From Megachile rotundata (lineage: Eukaryota > Arthropoda > Insecta > Hymenoptera > Megachilidae): 64,000 bases of DNA. Under the pieces are notes generated by a model. It made no database searches. It was not told the origin of the DNA and saw nothing but the letters and a program-made list of their open reading frames with translations. A program made the position numbers and the translations under genes. Of this stretch, positions 1 to 12,455 are shown one piece after another. Numbering within the stretch: the first letter of the stretch is position 1; each line of letters begins with the position of its first letter. Where the stretch lies: the NCBI RefSeq assembly GCF_050947335.1, contig NW_027473594.1, forward strand, positions 151,161 to 215,160. Direction: 5' to 3'.

Positions 1-449
1 AAGCACAATATGGCTAATAATATGAGTTAGATTGATAATAATGAGAGTAATAAGTATAGTAATTGTCGTTCTATCGATCATATAAGCATAATATGGTTAA
101 TAATATGAGTTAGATTGATAATAATAAGAGTAATAAGTATAGTAATTGTCGTTCTATCGATCATATAAGCATAATATGACTAATATTAAGAGTTAGATTG
201 ATAACAGTGAGTGTAGTAAGTATAGTAATTGTCGTTCTATCGGTTATATAACCAAAATATGGCTAATAATATGAGTTAGATTGATAACAGTGAGTGTAAT
301 AAGTATAGTAATTGTCGTTCTATCGGTCATATAAGCACAATATGGCTAATAATATGAGTTAGATTGATAATAATGAGAGTAATAAGTATAGTAATTGTTG
401 TTCTATCGATCATATAAGCATAATATGGCCAATAATATGAGTTAGATTG

Positions 450-491
450 ATAATAATAAGAGTAGTGAGTATAATAATAAGAGTAGTGAGT
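450..491 (+). repeat. 21-bp perfect internal tandem duplication (104-bp monomer)
   Basis: Two perfect 21-bp units occupy 450-470 and 471-491. Each runs from ATAATAATAAG to AGTAGTGAGT, and they are followed by AGAGTAATT. This makes a 104-bp monomer. The related monomer elsewhere (for example near 18,720) has a single unit, so the extra unit is derived. Confidence 0.92.
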
Positions 492-611
492 AGAGTAATT
501 GTCGTTCTATCGATCATATCTGCATAATATGGTTCATAATATGAGTTGGATTGATAATAATAAGAGTAATGAGTATAGTAATTGTCGTTCTATCGATCAT
601 ATCTGCATAAT

Positions 612-697
612 AAGCTAATAATATGAGTTAGATTGATAATAATAAGAGTAATGAGTATTGCAATTGTCGTTCTATCGATCATATCTGCATAATAAGC
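612..697 (+). repeat. Paired 82-bp ATAAGC monomers (first of six pairs)
   Basis: The segment CATAATATGGCTAAT is replaced by CATAATAAGCTAAT, one base shorter, in two consecutive monomers. AAGC starts at 612 and 694, 82 bp apart. The pair recurs at about 1129/1211, 18857/18939, 32633/32715, 43162/43244 and 50456/50538. The two monomers always occur together and are flanked by TATTGCAATTG monomers, so the pair moves as one cassette. Confidence 0.9.
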
Positions 698-966
698 TAA
701 TAATATGAGTTAGATTGATAATAGTAAGAGTAATGAGTATTGCAATTGTCGTTCTATCGATCATATCTGCATAATATGGTTAATAATATGAGTTAGATTG
801 ATAATAATAAGAGTAATAAGTATAGTAATTGTCGTTCTATCGATCATATAAGCATAATATGACTAATAATATGAGTTAGATTGATAATAATGAGAGTAAT
901 AAGTATAGTAATTGTTGTTCTATCGATCATATAAGCATAATATGGCCAATAATATGAGTTAGATTG

Positions 967-1008
967 ATAATAATAAGAGTAGTGAGTATAATAATAAGAG
1001 TAGTGAGT
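967..1008 (+). repeat. Second copy of the 21-bp internal duplication
   Basis: The units at 967-987 and 988-1008 match those at 450-491, exactly 517 bp upstream. The expanded monomer was thus present before the 517-bp block duplicated. These are the only two 104-bp monomers in the window. Confidence 0.92.
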
Positions 1009-1499
1009 AGAGTAATTGTCGTTCTATCGATCATATCTGCATAATATGGTTCATAATATGAGTTGGATTGATAATAATAAGAGTAATGAGTATAGTAATT
1101 GTCGTTCTATCGATCATATCTGCATAATAAGCTAATAATATGAGTTAGATTGATAATAATAAGAGTAATGAGTATTGCAATTGTCGTTCTATCGATCATA
1201 TCTGCATAATAAGCTAATAATATGAGTTAGATTGATAATAGTAAGAGTAATGAGTATTGCAATTGTCGTTCTATCGATCATATCTGCATAATATGGTTAA
1301 TAATATGAGTTAGATTGATAATAATAAGAGTAATAAGTATAGTAATTGTCGTTCTATCGATCATATAAGCATAATATGACTAATAATATGAGTTAGATTG
1401 ATAACAGTGAGTGTAGTAAGTATAGTAATTGTCGTTCTATCGGTTATATAACCAAAATATGGCTAATAATATGAGTTAGATTGATAACAGTGAGTGTAA

Positions 1500-2708
1500 T
1501 AAGTATAGTAATTGTCGTTCTATCGATCATATAAGCATAATATGGCTAACAATATGAGTTAGATTGATAATAGTAAGAGTAATGAGTATAGTAATTGTCG
1601 TACTATCGATCATATAAACATAATATGTCTAATAATATGAGTTAGAATGATAATAATAAGAGTAATTATTATAGTAATTGTCGTTCTATCGATTATATCT
1701 GCATAATATGGTTAATAATATGAGTTAGATTGACAATAATAAGAGTAGTGAGTATAGTAATTATCGTTCTATCGATCATATCTGCATAATATGGTTCATA
1801 ATATGAGTTGGATTGATAACAGTGTGTGCAATAAGTATAGTAATTGTCGTTCTATCGGTTATATAAACAAAATATGGCTAATAATATGAGTTAGATTGAT
1901 AACAGTGAGTGTAATAAGTCTAGTAATTTTCGTTCTATCGATCATATAAGCATAATATGGCTAATAATATGAGTTAGATTGATTATATTAAGAGTAATAA
2001 GTATAGTAATTGTCGTTCTATCGGTTATATAACCAAAATATGGCTAATAATATGAGTTAGATTGATAACAGTGAGTGTAATAAGTATAGTAATTTTCGTT
2101 CTATCTATCATATAAGCATAATATGGCTAATAATATGAGTTAGATTGATAATAATAAGAGTAATAAGTATAGTAATTGTCGTTCTATCGATCATATAAGC
2201 ATAATGTGGCCAATAATATGAGTTAGATTGATAATAATAAGAGTAATAATTATAGTAATTGTCGTTCTATCGATCATATCTGCATAATATGGTTAATAAT
2301 ATGAGTTATATTGATAATAATAAGAGTAATGAGTATAGTAATTGTCGTTCTATCGGTTATATAACCGAAATATGGCTAATAATATGAGTTACATTGATAA
2401 CAGTGAGTGTAATAAGTATAATAATTTTCGTTCTATCTATCATATAAGCATAATATGGCTAATAATATGAGTTAGATTGATAATAATAAGAGTAATAAGT
2501 ATAGTAATTGTCGTTCTATCGATCATATAAGCATAATATGGCCAATAATATGAGTTAGATTGATAATAATAAGAGTAATAATTATAGTAATTGTCGTTCT
2601 ATCGATCATATCTGCATAATATGGTTAATAATATGAGTTGGATTGATAAGAGTGAGTGCAATAAGTATAGTAATGTTCGTTCTATCGATCATATAAGCAT
2701 AATATGGC
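1500..2708 (+). repeat. 1.2-kb block, copy 1 (partner 4068-5276)
   Basis: This block matches 4068-5276 at an offset of 2568 bp, or 31 monomers after small length changes. It begins with a GTAAGAGTAATGAG monomer followed by GTACTATCG and ATATGTCTAAT, then TAGAATGATAATAATAAG and AATTATTATAG. It then runs through the GTTGG/ACAGTGTGTGC monomer, several ACAGTGAGTGTAATAAG monomers and the CGGTTATATAACC variants. Related blocks starting with the same GTACTATCG marker occur near 10.0, 16.4, 33.1, 34.6, 36.2, 43.7, 51.0 and 56.4 kb, making it one of the most widely spread cassettes in the array. Confidence 0.85.
2353..2368. repeat. 16-bp perfect palindrome TCGGTTATATAACCGA
   Basis: This variant of the box forms a perfect 16-bp palindrome. 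Further copies are at 4921-4936, 5834-5849, 13535-13550, 44469-44484, 51763-51778 and 57147-57162, with others near 6.8, 9.1, 11.8, 15.5, 18.0, 28.3, 31.8 and 35.4 kb. The more common form with AAAAT downstream keeps the inner 12-bp palindrome GGTTATATAACC (for example 242-253). The canonical GATCATATAAGC is not palindromic over this length. A symmetric protein site is possible but unproven. Confidence 0.85.
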
Positions 2709-2839
2709 TAATAATATGAGTTAGATTGATAATATCAAGAGTAATAAGTATAGTAATTGTCGTTCTATCGATCATATAAGCAAAATATGGCTAATAATAT
2801 GAGTTAGATTGAAAATAATAAGAGTAATGAGTATAGTAA

Positions 2840-3752
2840 TTGTCGTCCTATCGATCATATAGGCATAATATAGATAATAATATGAGTTAGATTGATAATA
2901 ATAAGAGTAGTAAGTATAGCAATTGTCGTTCTATCGATCATATAAGCATAATATGGCTAATAATATGAGTTAGATTGATAATAATAAGAGTAATAAGTAT
3001 AGTAATTGTCATTCTATCGGTCATATAACCATAATATGGCTAATAATATGAGTTAGATTTATAATAATAAGAGTAATAAGTATAGTAATTTTCGTTCTAT
3101 CGATCATATAAGCATAATATCGCTAATAATGAGTTAGATTGATAACAATAAGAGTAATGAGTATAGAAATTGTCATCCTATCGATCATATAGGCATAATA
3201 TGGCTAATAATATGAGTTAGATTGATAATAATAGGAGTAATAAGTATAGTAATTGTCGTTCTATCGGTCATATAACCATAATATGGCTAATAATATGAGT
3301 TAGATTGATAATAGTGAGTGTAATAAGTATAGTAATTGTCGTCCTATCGATCATATAAGCATAATATGGATAATAATATGAGTTAGATTGATAATAATAA
3401 GAGTAGTAAGTATAGCAATTGTCGTTCTATCGATCATATAAGCATAATATGGCTAATAATATGAGTTAGATTGATAATAATAAGAGTAATAAGTATAGTA
3501 ATTGTCATTCTATCGGTCATATAACCATAATATGGCTAATAATATGAGTTAGATTTATAATAATAAGAGTAATAAGTATAGTAATTTTCGTTCTATCGAT
3601 CATATAAGCATAATATCGCTAATAATATGAGTTAGATTGATAATAATAAGAGTAATGAGTATAGAAATTGTCGTCCTATCGATCATATAGGCATAAAATG
3701 GCTAATAATATGAGTTAGATTGATAATAATAGGAGTAATAAGTATAGTAATT
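2840..3752 (+). repeat. 6-monomer (496-bp) tandem duplication
   Basis: About 2840-3255 matches 3336-3752 at an offset of 496 bp, equal to six monomers minus the 2-bp loss in the 81-bp monomer at 3050-3130. Markers shared by both copies are the GGATAATAAT and AGTAGTAAGTATAGC monomer, the GTCATTCTATCGG monomer, the GATTTATAATAATAAG monomer and the TATCGCTAATAAT monomer. In copy 2 the last of these regains the missing 2 bp. The same order recurs at about 40.5-41.3, 47.8-48.6, 54.3-55.1, 59.7-60.5 and 63.4-64.0 kb. Confidence 0.82.
3050..3130 (+). repeat. 81-bp monomer variant
   Basis: The usual TAATAATATGAGTTAG is shortened to TAATAATGAGTTAG, a 2-bp loss giving 81 bp. Further copies end near 40771, 48064, 54608, 59995 and 63645. 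Each is preceded by the GATTTATAATAATAAG monomer and followed by a GATAACAATAAG monomer, so they descend from a single event. Confidence 0.88.
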
Positions 3753-4067
3753 GTCGTCCTATCGATCATATAAGCATAATATGGATAATAATATGAGTTA
3801 GATTGATAATAACAAGAATAATAAGTATATTAATTGTCGGTCTATCGATCATATAAGCATAATATGGCTAATAATATGTGTTAGATTGATAATAATAAGA
3901 GTAATAAGTATAGTAGTTGTTCCATCGACGATATGAGCATAATATGGTAAATACTATGAGTTAGATTGATAATAATAAGAATAATAAGTATAGTAATTGT
4001 CATTCTATCGATCATATAAGCATAATATGGCTAATAATATGAGTTAGATTGATAATATTAAGAGTAA

Positions 4068-5276
4068 TAAGTATAGTAATTGTCGTTCTATCGCTCATAT
4101 AAGCATAATATGGCTAATAATATGAGTTAGATTGATAATAGTAAGAGTAATGAGTATAGTAATTGTCGTACTATCGATCATATAAGCATAATATGTCTAA
4201 TAATATGATTTAGAATGATAATAATAAGAGTAATTATTATAGTAATTGTCGTTCTATCGATTATATCTGCATAATATGGTTAATAATATGAGTTAGATTG
4301 ATAATAATAAGAGTAGTGAGTATAGTAATTATCGTTCTATCGATCATATCTGCATAATATGGTTCATAATATGAGTTGGATTGATAACAGTGTGTGCAAT
4401 AAGTATAGTAATTGTCGTTCTATCGGTTATATAAACAAAATATGGCTAATAATATGAGTTAGATTGATAACAGTGAGTGTAATAAGTATAGTAATTTTCG
4501 TTCTATCGATCATATAAGCATAATATGGCTAATAATATGAGTTAGATTGATAATATTAAGAGTAATAAGTATAGTAATTGTCGTTCTATCGGTTATATAA
4601 CCAAAATATGGCTAATAATATGAGTTAGATTGATAACAGTGAGTGTAATAAGTATAGTAATTTTCGTTCTATCTATCATATAAGCATAATATGGCTAATA
4701 ATATGAGTTAGATTGATAATAATAAGAGTAATAAGTATAGTAATTGTCGTTCTATCGATCATATAAGCATAATATGGCCAATAATATGAGTTAGATTGAT
4801 AATAATAAGAGTAATAATTATAGTAATTGTCGTTCTATCGATCATATCTGCATAATATGGTTAATAATATGAGTTAGATTGATAATAATAAGAGTAATGA
4901 GTATAGTAATTGTCGTTCTATCGGTTATATAACCGAAATATGGCTAATAATATGAGTTACATTGATAACAGTGAGTGTAATAAGTATAATAATTTTCGTT
5001 CTATCTATCATATAAGCATAATATGGCTAATAATATGAGTTAGATTGATAATAATAAGAGTAATAAGTATAGTAATTGTCGTTCTATCGATCATATAAGC
5101 ATAATATGGCCAATAATATGAGTTAGATTGATAATAATAAGAGTAATAATTATAGTAATTGTCGTTCTATCGATCATATCTGCATAATATGGTTAATAAT
5201 ATGAGTTGGATTGATAAGAGTGAGTGCAATAAGTATAGTAATTTTCGTTCTATCGATCATATAAGCATAATATGGA
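4068..5276 (+). repeat. 1.2-kb block, copy 2 (partner 1500-2708)
   Basis: This is the second copy of the GTACTATCG-headed block, differing from 1500-2708 by scattered substitutions. Examples are GATTTAGAATG for GAGTTAGAATG near 4207 and AAGCATAATATGTC for AAACATAATATGTC near 4187. After about 5276 it joins monomers of the ATAACAAGAATAATAAG type instead of the ATATCAAGAG type that follows copy 1. The junction falls at the same position within the monomer, as expected for homologous, in-register exchange. Confidence 0.83.
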
Positions 5277-7817
5277 CAATAATATGAGTTAGATTGATAA
5301 TAACAAGAATAATAAGTATATTAATTGTCGTCCTATCGATCATATAGGCATAAAATGGCTAATAATATGAGTTAGATTGATAATAATAGGAGTAATAAGT
5401 ATAGTAATTGTCGTCCTATCGATCATATAAGCATAATATGGATAATAATATGAGTTAGATTGATAATAACAAGAATAATAAGTATATTAATTGTCGGTCT
5501 ATCGATCATATAAGCATAATATGGCTAATAATATGTGTTAGATTGATAATAATAAGAATAATAAGTATAGTAATTGTCATTCTATCGATCATATAAGCAT
5601 AATATGGCTAATAATATGAGTTAGATTGATAATAATAAGAGTAATAAGTATAGTAATTGTCGTCCTATCGATCATATAAGCATAATATGGCCAATAATAT
5701 GAGTTAGATTGATAATAATAAGAGTAATAATTATAGTAATTGTCGTTCTATCGATCATATCTGCATAATATGGTTAATAATATGAGTTAGATTGATAATA
5801 ATAAGAGTAATGAGTATAGTAATTGTCGTTCTATCGGTTATATAACCGAAATATGGCTAATAATATGAGTTACATTGATAACAGTGAGTGTAATAAGTAT
5901 AATAATTTTCGTTCTATCTATCATATAAGCATAATATGGCTAATAATATGAGTTAGATTGATAATAATAAGAGTAATAAGTATAGTAATTGTCGTTCTAT
6001 CGATCATATAACCATAATATGGCCAATAATATGAGTTAGATTGATAATAATAAGAGTAATAATTATAGTAATTGTCGTTCTATCGATCATATCTGCATAA
6101 TATGGTTAATAATATGAGTTGGATTGATAAGAGTGAGTGCAATAAGTATAGTAATTTTCGTTCTATCGATCATATAAGCATAATATGGATAATAATATGA
6201 GTTAGATTGATAATAACAAGAATAATAAGTATATTAATTGTCGTCCTGTCGATCATATAGGCATAAAATGGCTAATAATATGAGTTAGATTGATAATAAT
6301 AGGAGTAATAAGTATAGTAATTGTCGTCCTATCGATCATATAAGCATAATATGGATAATAATATGAGTTAGATTGATAATAACAAGAATAATAAGTATAT
6401 TAATTGTCGGTCTATCGATCATATAAGCATAATATGGCTAATAATATGTGTTAGATTGATAATAATAAGAGTAATAAGTATAGTAGTTGTTCCATCGACG
6501 ATATGAGCATAATATGGTAAATACTATGAGTTAGATTGATAATAATAAGAATAATAAGTATAGTAATTGTCATTCTATCGATCATATAAGCATAATATGG
6601 CTAATAATATGAGTTAGATTGATAATAATAAGAGTAATAAGTATAGTAATTGTCGTCCTATCGATCATATAAGCATAATATGGCCAATAATATGAGTTAG
6701 ATTGATAATAATAAGAGTAATAATTATAGTAATTGTCGTTCTATCGATCATATCTGCATAATATGGTTAATAATATGAGTTAGATTTATAATAATAAGAG
6801 TAATGAGTATAGTAATTGTCGTTCTATCGGTTATATAACCGAAATATGGCTAATAATATGAGTTACATTGATAACAGTGAGTGTAATAAGTATAATAATT
6901 TTCGTTCTATCTATCATATAAGCATAATATGGCTAATAATATGAGTTAGATTGATAATAATAAGAGTAATAAGTATAGTAATTGTCGTTCTATCGATCAT
7001 ATAAGCATAATATGGCCAATAATATGAGTTAGATTGATAATAATAAGAGTAATAATTATAGTAATTGTCGTTCTATCGATCATATCTGCATAATATGGTT
7101 AATAATATGAGTTGGATTGATAAGAGTGAGTGCAATAAGTATAGTAATTTTCGTTCTATCGATCATATAAGCATAATATGGATAATAATATGAGTTAGAT
7201 TGATAATAACAAGAATAATAAGTATATTAATTGTCGTCCTATCGATCATATAGGCATAAAATGGCTAATAATATGAGTTAGATTGATAATAATAGGAGTA
7301 ATAAGTATAGTAATTGTCGTTCTATCGATCATATAAGCATAATATGGCCAATAATATGAGTTAGATTGATAATAATAAGAGTAATAATTATAGTAATTGT
7401 CGTTCTATCGATCATATCTGCATAATATGGTTAATAATATGAGTTGGATTGATAAGAGTGAGTGCAATAAGTATAGTAATTTTCGTTCTATCGATCATAT
7501 AAGCATAATATGGATAATAATATGAGTTAGATTGATAATAACAAGAATAATAAGTATATTAATTGTCGTCCTATCGATCATATAGGCATAAAATGGCTAA
7601 TAATATGAGTTAGATTGATAATAATAGGAGTAATAAGTATAGTAATTGTCGTCCTATCGATCATATAAGCATAATATGGATAATAATATGAGTTAGATTG
7701 ATAATAACAAGAATAATAAGTATATTAATTGTCGGTCTATCGATCATATAAGCATAATATGGCTAATAATATGTGTTAGATTGATAATAATAAGAGTAAT
7801 AAGTATAGTAGTTGTTC
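5277..7817 (+). repeat. Mosaic of 12- to 16-monomer HOR units
   Basis: This stretch repeats a fixed order of monomer types: CCAATAAT/AATTATAG, then CTGC/GTTAATAAT with GTTGG and AAGAGTGAGTGC, then GGATAATAAT with ATAACAAGAATAATAAG, then AATAGGAG, then GTCGGTCTATCG, then the TTCCATCGACG marker. The marker's two occurrences here (6492 and 7817) are 1325 bp apart, which is 16 monomers minus the 3-bp marker deletion. A four-monomer internal duplication at about 7000-7650 explains 16 rather than the 12 seen downstream. Confidence 0.8.
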
Positions 7818-10800
7818 CATCGACGATATGAGCATAATATGGTAAATACTATGAGTTAGATTGATAATAATAAGAATAATAAGTATAGTAATTGTCATTC
7901 TATCGATCATATAAGCATAATATGGCTAATAATATGAGTTAGATTGATAATAATAAGAGTAATAAGTATAGTAATTGTCGTCCTATCGATCATATAAGCA
8001 TAATATGGCTAATAATATGAGTTAGATTGATAATAATAAGAGTAATGAGTATAGTAATTGTCGTCCTATCGATCATATAGGCATAATATGGCTAATAATA
8101 TGAGTTAGATTGATAATAATAAGAGTAATAAGTATAGTAATTGTCGTTCTATCGATCATATAAGCATAATATGGCTAATAATATGAGTTAGATTGATAAT
8201 AATAAGAGTAATAAGTATAGCAATTGTCGTTCTATTGGTCATATAACCATAATATGGCTAATAATATGAGTTAGATTGATAATAATAAGAGTAATGGGTA
8301 TTGTAATTGTCGTTCTATCGATCATATAAGCATAATATGGCTAATAATATGAGTTAGACTGATAATAGTGGGTGTAATAAGTATAGTAATTGTCGTTCTA
8401 TCGGTCATATAAGCACAATATGGCTAATAATATGAGTTATATTGATAATAATGAGCGTAATAGGTATAGTAATTTTCGTTCTATCGATCATATAAGCATA
8501 ATATGGCCAATAATATGAGTTAGATTGATAATAATAAGGGTAATAAGTACAGTAATTGTCGTTCTATCGATCATATCTTCATAATATGGTTAATAATATG
8601 AGTTAGAATGGTAATAATAAGAGTAATCAGTATAGTAATTGTCGTTCTATCGGTCATATAACCATAATATGGCTAATAATATGAGTTAGATTGATAATAA
8701 TAAGAGTAATTAGTATTGTAATTGTCGTTCTATCGATCATATAAGCATAATATCGCTAATAATATGAGTTAGGTTGATAATAATAGGAGTAATACGTATA
8801 GTAATTGTCGTTCTATAGATCATATAAGCATAATATCGCTAATAATATGAGTTAGATTGATAATAATAAGAGTAATGAGTATAGAAATTGTCGTTCTATC
8901 GGTCATATAACCATAATATGGCTAATAATATGAGTTAGATTGATAATAGTGAGTGTAATAAGTATAGTAATTGTCGTTCTATCGGTCATATAAGCACAAT
9001 ATGGCTAATAATATGAGTTAGATTGATAATAATGAGAGTAATAAGTATAGTAATTGTCGTTCTATCGATCATATCTGCATAATATGGTTAATAATATGAG
9101 ATAGATTGATAATAATAAGAGTAATGAGTATAGTAATTGTCGTTCTATCGGTTATATAACCGAAATATGGCTAATAATATGAGTTACATTGATAACAGTG
9201 AGTGTAATAAGTATAATAATTTTCGTTCTATCTATCATATAAGCATAATATGGCTAATAATATGAGTTAGATTGATAATAATAAGAGTAATAAGTATAGT
9301 AATTGTCGTTCTATCGATCATATAAGCATAATATGGCCAATAATATGAGTTAGATTGATAATAATAAGAGTAATAATTATAGTAATTGTCGTTCTATCGA
9401 TCATATCTGCATAATATGGTTAATAATATGAGTTGGATTGATAAGAGTGAGTGCAATAAGTATAGTAATTTTCGTTCTATCGATCATATAAGCATAATAT
9501 GGCTAATAATATGAGTTAGATTGATAATATCAAGAGTAATAAGTATAGTAATTGTCGTTCTATCGATCATATAAGCAAAATATGGCTAATAATATGAGTT
9601 AGATTGAAAATAATAAGAGTAATGAGTATAGTAATTGTCGTCCTATCGATCATATAGGCATAATATGGATAATAATATGAGTTAGATTGATAATAATAAG
9701 AGTAGTAAGTATAGCAATTGTCGTTCTATCGATCATATAAGCATAATATGGCTAATAATAAGAGTTAGATTGATAATAATAAGAGTAATAAGTATAGTAA
9801 TTGTCATTCTATCGGTCATATAACCATAATATGGCTAATAATATGAGTTAGATTTATAATAATAAGAGTAATAAGTATAGTAGTTGTTCCATCGACGATA
9901 TGAGCATAATATGGTAAATACTATGAGTTAGATTGATAATAATAAGAATAATAAGTATAGTAATTGTCATTCTATCGATCATATAAGCATAATATGGCTA
10001 ATAATATGAGTTAGATTGATAATATTAAGAGTAATAAGTATAGTAATTGTCGTACTATCGATCATATAAGCATAATATGTCTAATAATATGATTTAGAAT
10101 GATAATAATAAGAGTAATTATTATAGTAATTGTCGTTCTATCGATTATATCTGCATAATATGGTTAATAATATGAGTTAGATTGATAATAATAAGAGTAG
10201 TGAGTATAGTAATTATCGTTCTATCGATCATATCTGCATAATATGGTTCATAATATGAGTTGGATTGATAACAGTGTGTGCAATAAGTATAGTAATTGTC
10301 GTTCTATCGGTTATATAAACAAAATATGGCTAATAATATGAGTTAGATTGATAACAGTGAGTGTAATAAGTATAGTAATTTTCGTCCTATCGATCATATA
10401 AGCATAATATGGCTAATAATATGAGTTAGATTGATAATATTAAGAGTAATAAGTATAGTAATTGTCGTTCTATCGGTTATATAACCAAAATATGGCTAAT
10501 AATATGAGTTAGATTGATAACAGTGAGTGTAATAAGTATAGTAATTTTCGTTCTATCTATCATATAAGCATAATATGGCTAATAATATGAGTTAGATTGA
10601 TAATAATAAGAGTAATAAGTATAGTAATTGTCGTTCTATCGATCATATAAGCATAATATGGCCAATAATATGAGTTAGATTGATAATAATAAGAGTAATA
10701 ATTATAGTAATTGTCGTTCTATCGATCATATCTGCATAATATGGTTAATAATATGAGTTAGATTGATAATAATAAGAGTAATGAGTATAGTAATTGTCGT

Positions 10801-11250
10801 TCTACCGGTTATATAACCGAAATATGGCTAATAATATGAGTTACATTGATAACAGTGAGTGTAATAAGTATAATAATTTTCGTTCTATCTATCATATAAG
10901 CATAATATGGCTAATAATATGAGTTAGATTGATAATAATAAGAGTAATAAGTATAGTAATTGTCGTTCTATCGATCATATAAGCATAATATGGCCAATAA
11001 TATGAGTTAGATTGATAATAATAAGAGTAATAATTATAGTAATTGTCGTTCTATCGATCATATCTGCATAATATGGTTAATAATATGAGTTGGATTGATA
11101 AGAGTGAGTGCAATAAGTATAGTAATTTTCGTTCTATCGATCATATAAGCATAATATGGATAATAATATGAGTTAGATTGATAATAACAAGAATAATAAG
11201 TATATTAATTGTCGTCCTATCGATCATATAGGCATAAAATGGCTAATAAT
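7305..11250 (+). repeat. 3.95-kb block, copy 1 (partner 13681-17626)
   Basis: This block of about 48 monomers matches 13681-17626 at an offset of 6376 bp. The offset equals 77 monomers minus five 3-bp marker deletions. The alignment is held by rare shared variants: GTAATGGGTATTG at 8291 and 14667, CTACCGGTTATATAACC at 10802 and 17178, AGAATGGTAATAATAAG, and AATACGTATAG. The copies part at about 11250/17626, where AGTTAG monomers are replaced by GTGTTAG in copy 2. Small private differences include GAGCGTAATAGG near 8455. Confidence 0.88.
8102..8184 (+). repeat. Representative canonical 83-bp monomer
   Basis: This copy has the commonest base at essentially every variable site and can serve as the reference monomer, phased to start at GAGTTAG. 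In order it carries GAGTTAGATTGATAA, a TAATAAGAGTAATAAG tract, TATAGTAATT, the box GTCGTTCTATCGATC, then ATATAAGCATAATATGG and CTAATAATAT before the next copy. Its only two CpG sites lie in the box. The common alternatives along the array are CCAATAAT or GTTAATAAT after ATGG, CTGC for AAGC, CGGTTATAT or CGGTCATAT for CGATCATAT, CCTATCG for TCTATCG, and ACAGTGAGTGTAATAAG for the TAATAAGAG tract. The phase is arbitrary. Confidence 0.93.
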
Positions 11251-11462
11251 ATGAGTTAGATTGATAATAATAGGAGTAATAAGTATAGTAATTGTCGTCC
11301 TATCGATCATATAAGCATAATATGGATAATAATATGAGTTAGATTGATAATAACAAGAATAATAAGTATATTAATTGTCGGTCTATCGATCATATAAGCA
11401 TAATATGGCTAATAATATGTGTTAGATTGATAATAATAAGAGTAATAAGTATAGTAGTTGTT

Positions 11463-12455
11463 CCATCGACGATATGAGCATAATATGGTAAATACTATGA
11501 GTTAGATTGATAATAATAAGAATAATAAGTATAGTAATTGTCATTCTATCGATCATATAAGCATAATATGGCTAATAATATGAGTTAGATTGATAATAAT
11601 AAGAGTAATAAGTATAGTAATTGTCGTCCTATCGATCATATAAGCATAATATGGCCAATAATATGAGTTAGATTGATAATAATAAGAGTAATAATTATAG
11701 TAATTGTCGTTCTATCGATCATATCTGCATAATATGGTTAATAATATGAGTTAGATTGATAATAATAAGAGTAATGAGTATAGTAATTGTCGTTCTATCG
11801 GTTATATAACCGAAATATGGCTAATAATATGAGTTACATTGATAACAGTGAGTGTAATAAGTATAATAATTTTCGTTCTATCTATCATATAAGCATAATA
11901 TGGCTAATAATATGAGTTAGATTGATAATAATAAGAGTAATAAGTATAGTAATTGTCGTTCTATCGATCATATAAGCATAATATGGCCAATAATATGAGT
12001 TAGATTGATAATAATAAGAGTAATAATTATAGTAATTGTCGTTCTATCGATCATATCTGCATAATATGGTTAATAATATGAGTTGGATTGATAAGAGTGA
12101 GTGCAATAAGTATAGTAATTTTCGTTCTATCGATCATATAAGCATAATATGGATAATAATATGAGTTAGATTGATAATAACAAGAATAATAAGTATATTA
12201 ATTGTCGTCCTATCGATCATATAGGCATAAAATGGCTAATAATATGAGTTAGATTGATAATAATAGGAGTAATAAGTATAGTAATTGTCGTCCTATCGAT
12301 CATATAAGCATAATATGGATAATAATATGAGTTAGATTGATAATAACAAGAATAATAAGTATATTAATTGTCGGTCTATCGATCATATAAGCATAATATG
12401 GCTAATAATATGTGTTAGATTGATAATAATAAGAGTAATAAGTATAGTAGTTGTT
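11463..12455 (+). repeat. 12-monomer HOR unit (993 bp), copy 1
   Basis: The unit is bounded by TTCCATCGACG markers at 11463 and 12456 (993 bp = 12 monomers minus 3 bp). After the marker come GTAAATACTATGAG, a GTCATTCTATCG monomer, a GTCGTCCTATCG monomer, CCAATAAT/AATTATAG, a CGGTTATATAACCGA monomer, the AGTTACATTGATAACAG monomer, and then the CCAATAAT, AAGAGTGAGTGC, ATAACAAGAATAATAAG and AATAGGAG types. An equivalent unit spans 13200-14192. A related region follows 6492. Confidence 0.87.

Larger units (their letters stand above)
345..1401 (+). repeat. 517-bp HOR unit in two tandem copies
   Basis: Positions of about 345-885 match about 862-1402 at an offset of 517 bp. That is six monomers (498 bp) plus a 21-bp internal duplication minus two 1-bp losses, which accounts for 517 exactly. 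Each copy contains the GTTGTTCTATCG variant, one 104-bp monomer, a TTCATAATATGAGTTGG monomer, and two consecutive ATAAGC (82-bp) monomers whose next unit reads TATTGCAATTG. The same monomer order without the 21-bp insertion recurs near 18.7-19.1, 32.5-32.9, 43.0-43.4 and 50.3-50.7 kb. Confidence 0.9.

Noticed and set aside
450..491. Microsatellite expansion of TAA/ATA
   Set aside because: The extra sequence is a perfect 21-bp unit containing AGAGTAGTGAGT, so it is a duplication of monomer sequence and not a triplet expansion.
600..700. Promoter or operator from ATTGCAAT and CAATTG palindromes
   Set aside because: These short palindromes arise in many monomers of AT-rich sequence and there is no gene for them to regulate.
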